Below, in pieces: positions 63,594 to 64,000 of a stretch of 64,000 nt of DNA (its first letter is position 1; every line of letters begins with the position of its first letter). The position numbers and the translations under genes are program-made. The DNA is from Streptomyces liliiviolaceus. Its GTDB lineage: Bacteria; Actinomycetota; Actinomycetes; Streptomycetales; Streptomycetaceae. The notes below the pieces were generated by a model, which did no database searches, was not told the origin of the DNA, and saw only the letters and a program-made list of their open reading frames with translations. The DNA is taken from positions 434,001-498,000 of the forward strand of contig NZ_JAGPYQ010000002.1 in NCBI RefSeq assembly GCF_018070025.1, given 5' to 3'.

Positions 63594-64000
63594 GCGTAGC
63601 GCCTCCGTAGTTCGTTGAGGTGACTCAGGCTCTCGACGACGAGTTGTTCGTCCACGCCGAAGTCGATGAGGCAGGCGATCTCCTTGACGCCCATGCCTTT
63701 GAAGCGGTCGACCACCGCGGTGCAGGAGTCGGGGGTGCCCAGCAGCGCGCCCTTCTCGAAGTACTTGTCGAAGGCGAACCCGATGAGCTGGTCCTGGTCG
63801 GCCTCGGACATGTCCCGTACCCCTGCTCCCGGCGCGAGGTTCTTCTTCTGCGAGTCGATGACGGTCAGGAAGGAGCGCAGATAGTCCGTGAACGGCGGCC
63901 GGACGGTCTCACGCACCTCCTCCAGGTCGGTGCCGATGAAGGTGTGCAGCATCAGCGTGACGGTGACGTCGTCCGGATCGTGCCCGTAGTCCTGGAGGGT
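63590..64000 (-). CDS. luciferase-like flavin-dependent monooxygenase (MupA/Atu3671 type), C-terminal part
   Basis: The minus-strand frame is open to the window edge; about 136 C-terminal residues are seen (TLQDYGHDPDDVTVTLMLHTFIG, FAFDKYFEKGALLGTPDSCTAVVDRFKGMGVKEIACLIDFGVD). This matches the end of MupA-type luciferase-like monooxygenases common in NRPS clusters, which use reduced FMN. Its stop overlaps the condensation-protein start as ATGA. The N-terminus and further cluster genes lie to the right. Confidence 0.88.
   Translation of the reverse strand, partial: TLQDYGHDPDDVTVTLMLHTFIGTDLEEVRETVRPPFTDYLRSFLTVIDSQKKNLAPGAGVRDMSEADQDQLIGFAFDKYFEKGALLGTPDSCTAVVDRFKGMGVKEIACLIDFGVDEQLVVESLSHLNELRRRYA

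Overview
This window looks like a stretch of a Streptomyces chromosome. GC is very high and third codon positions are almost all G or C. GTG starts and ATGA/GTGA stop-start overlaps are common. Several gene sets are typical of the genus: two 'conservons' (sensor kinase / roadblock / DUF742 / Ras-like GTPase), a DUF3516 helicase, DUF5709 and DUF6397-like proteins, the xylA/xylB/ROK locus, and secreted Tat or Sec proteins with AQA-type cleavage sites. I found no rRNA, tRNA, CRISPR array or transposase.

Layout. (1) 1-5.2 kb: the end of an ABC ATPase with a decayed signature motif, a flavin monooxygenase, a short MltG-type transglycosylase, and a MarR regulator facing an ABC exporter across a palindromic operator. 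(2) 5.3-9.4 kb: a secreted GH109-like Gfo/Idh/MocA enzyme whose 3' end overlaps, tail to tail, a secreted PNGase A-like amidase, plus an L,D-transpeptidase lipoprotein. (3) 9.5-18.7 kb: a heterodimeric ABC exporter with complementary degenerate ATP sites, DUF5709, zinc-free ribosomal protein L31, a membrane DUF457 protein, a Ski2-like helicase and a TesB thioesterase. (4) 18.7-26 kb: conservon 1 on the minus strand, preceded by an MHYT sensor and followed by a second roadblock protein. Its DUF742 gene is only an out-of-frame relic. (5) 26-35.7 kb: a methyltransferase, hypotheticals, an SNF2 helicase coupled to a SWIM zinc-finger protein, a G-rich 9-bp tandem repeat, and a secreted phytase/esterase-like protein. 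(6) 35.8-44.2 kb: xylA divergent from xylB and a ROK regulator, a Tat amidase, and a GAF regulator followed by aldehyde dehydrogenase. (7) 44.2-49.5 kb: secreted and regulatory genes, with a perfect 38-bp palindrome in a 634-bp gap. (8) 49.9-56.5 kb: conservon 2, a seven-gene coupled operon (kinase, a double-roadblock protein, DUF742 with a TTA codon, GTPase, a P450 lacking the ExxR motif, a second P450, an enoyl-CoA hydratase-like protein) closed by a strong hairpin. (9) 56.5-64 kb: a Gfo/Idh/MocA gene, then the minus-strand part of a natural-product cluster that runs off the right edge.

The most novel-looking part is the right-hand cluster (57.86-64 kb). It has seven genes, most with 4-nt overlaps: a luciferase-like monooxygenase, a free-standing condensation domain with HN...DA in place of HH...DG, a KAS III-like protein with an altered triad, a flavin reductase, a GNAT, an acyl-CoA-dehydrogenase-fold flavoprotein and a class II DAHP-synthase homologue that has lost nearly all metal and substrate residues. 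Two flavin-dependent oxygenase-type proteins plus a flavin reductase suggest oxidative (perhaps N-oxidative) tailoring. The product is unknown. Rare TTA codons in conservon 2, in the condensation gene and in an ArsR-type regulator suggest developmental (bldA) control of these loci.
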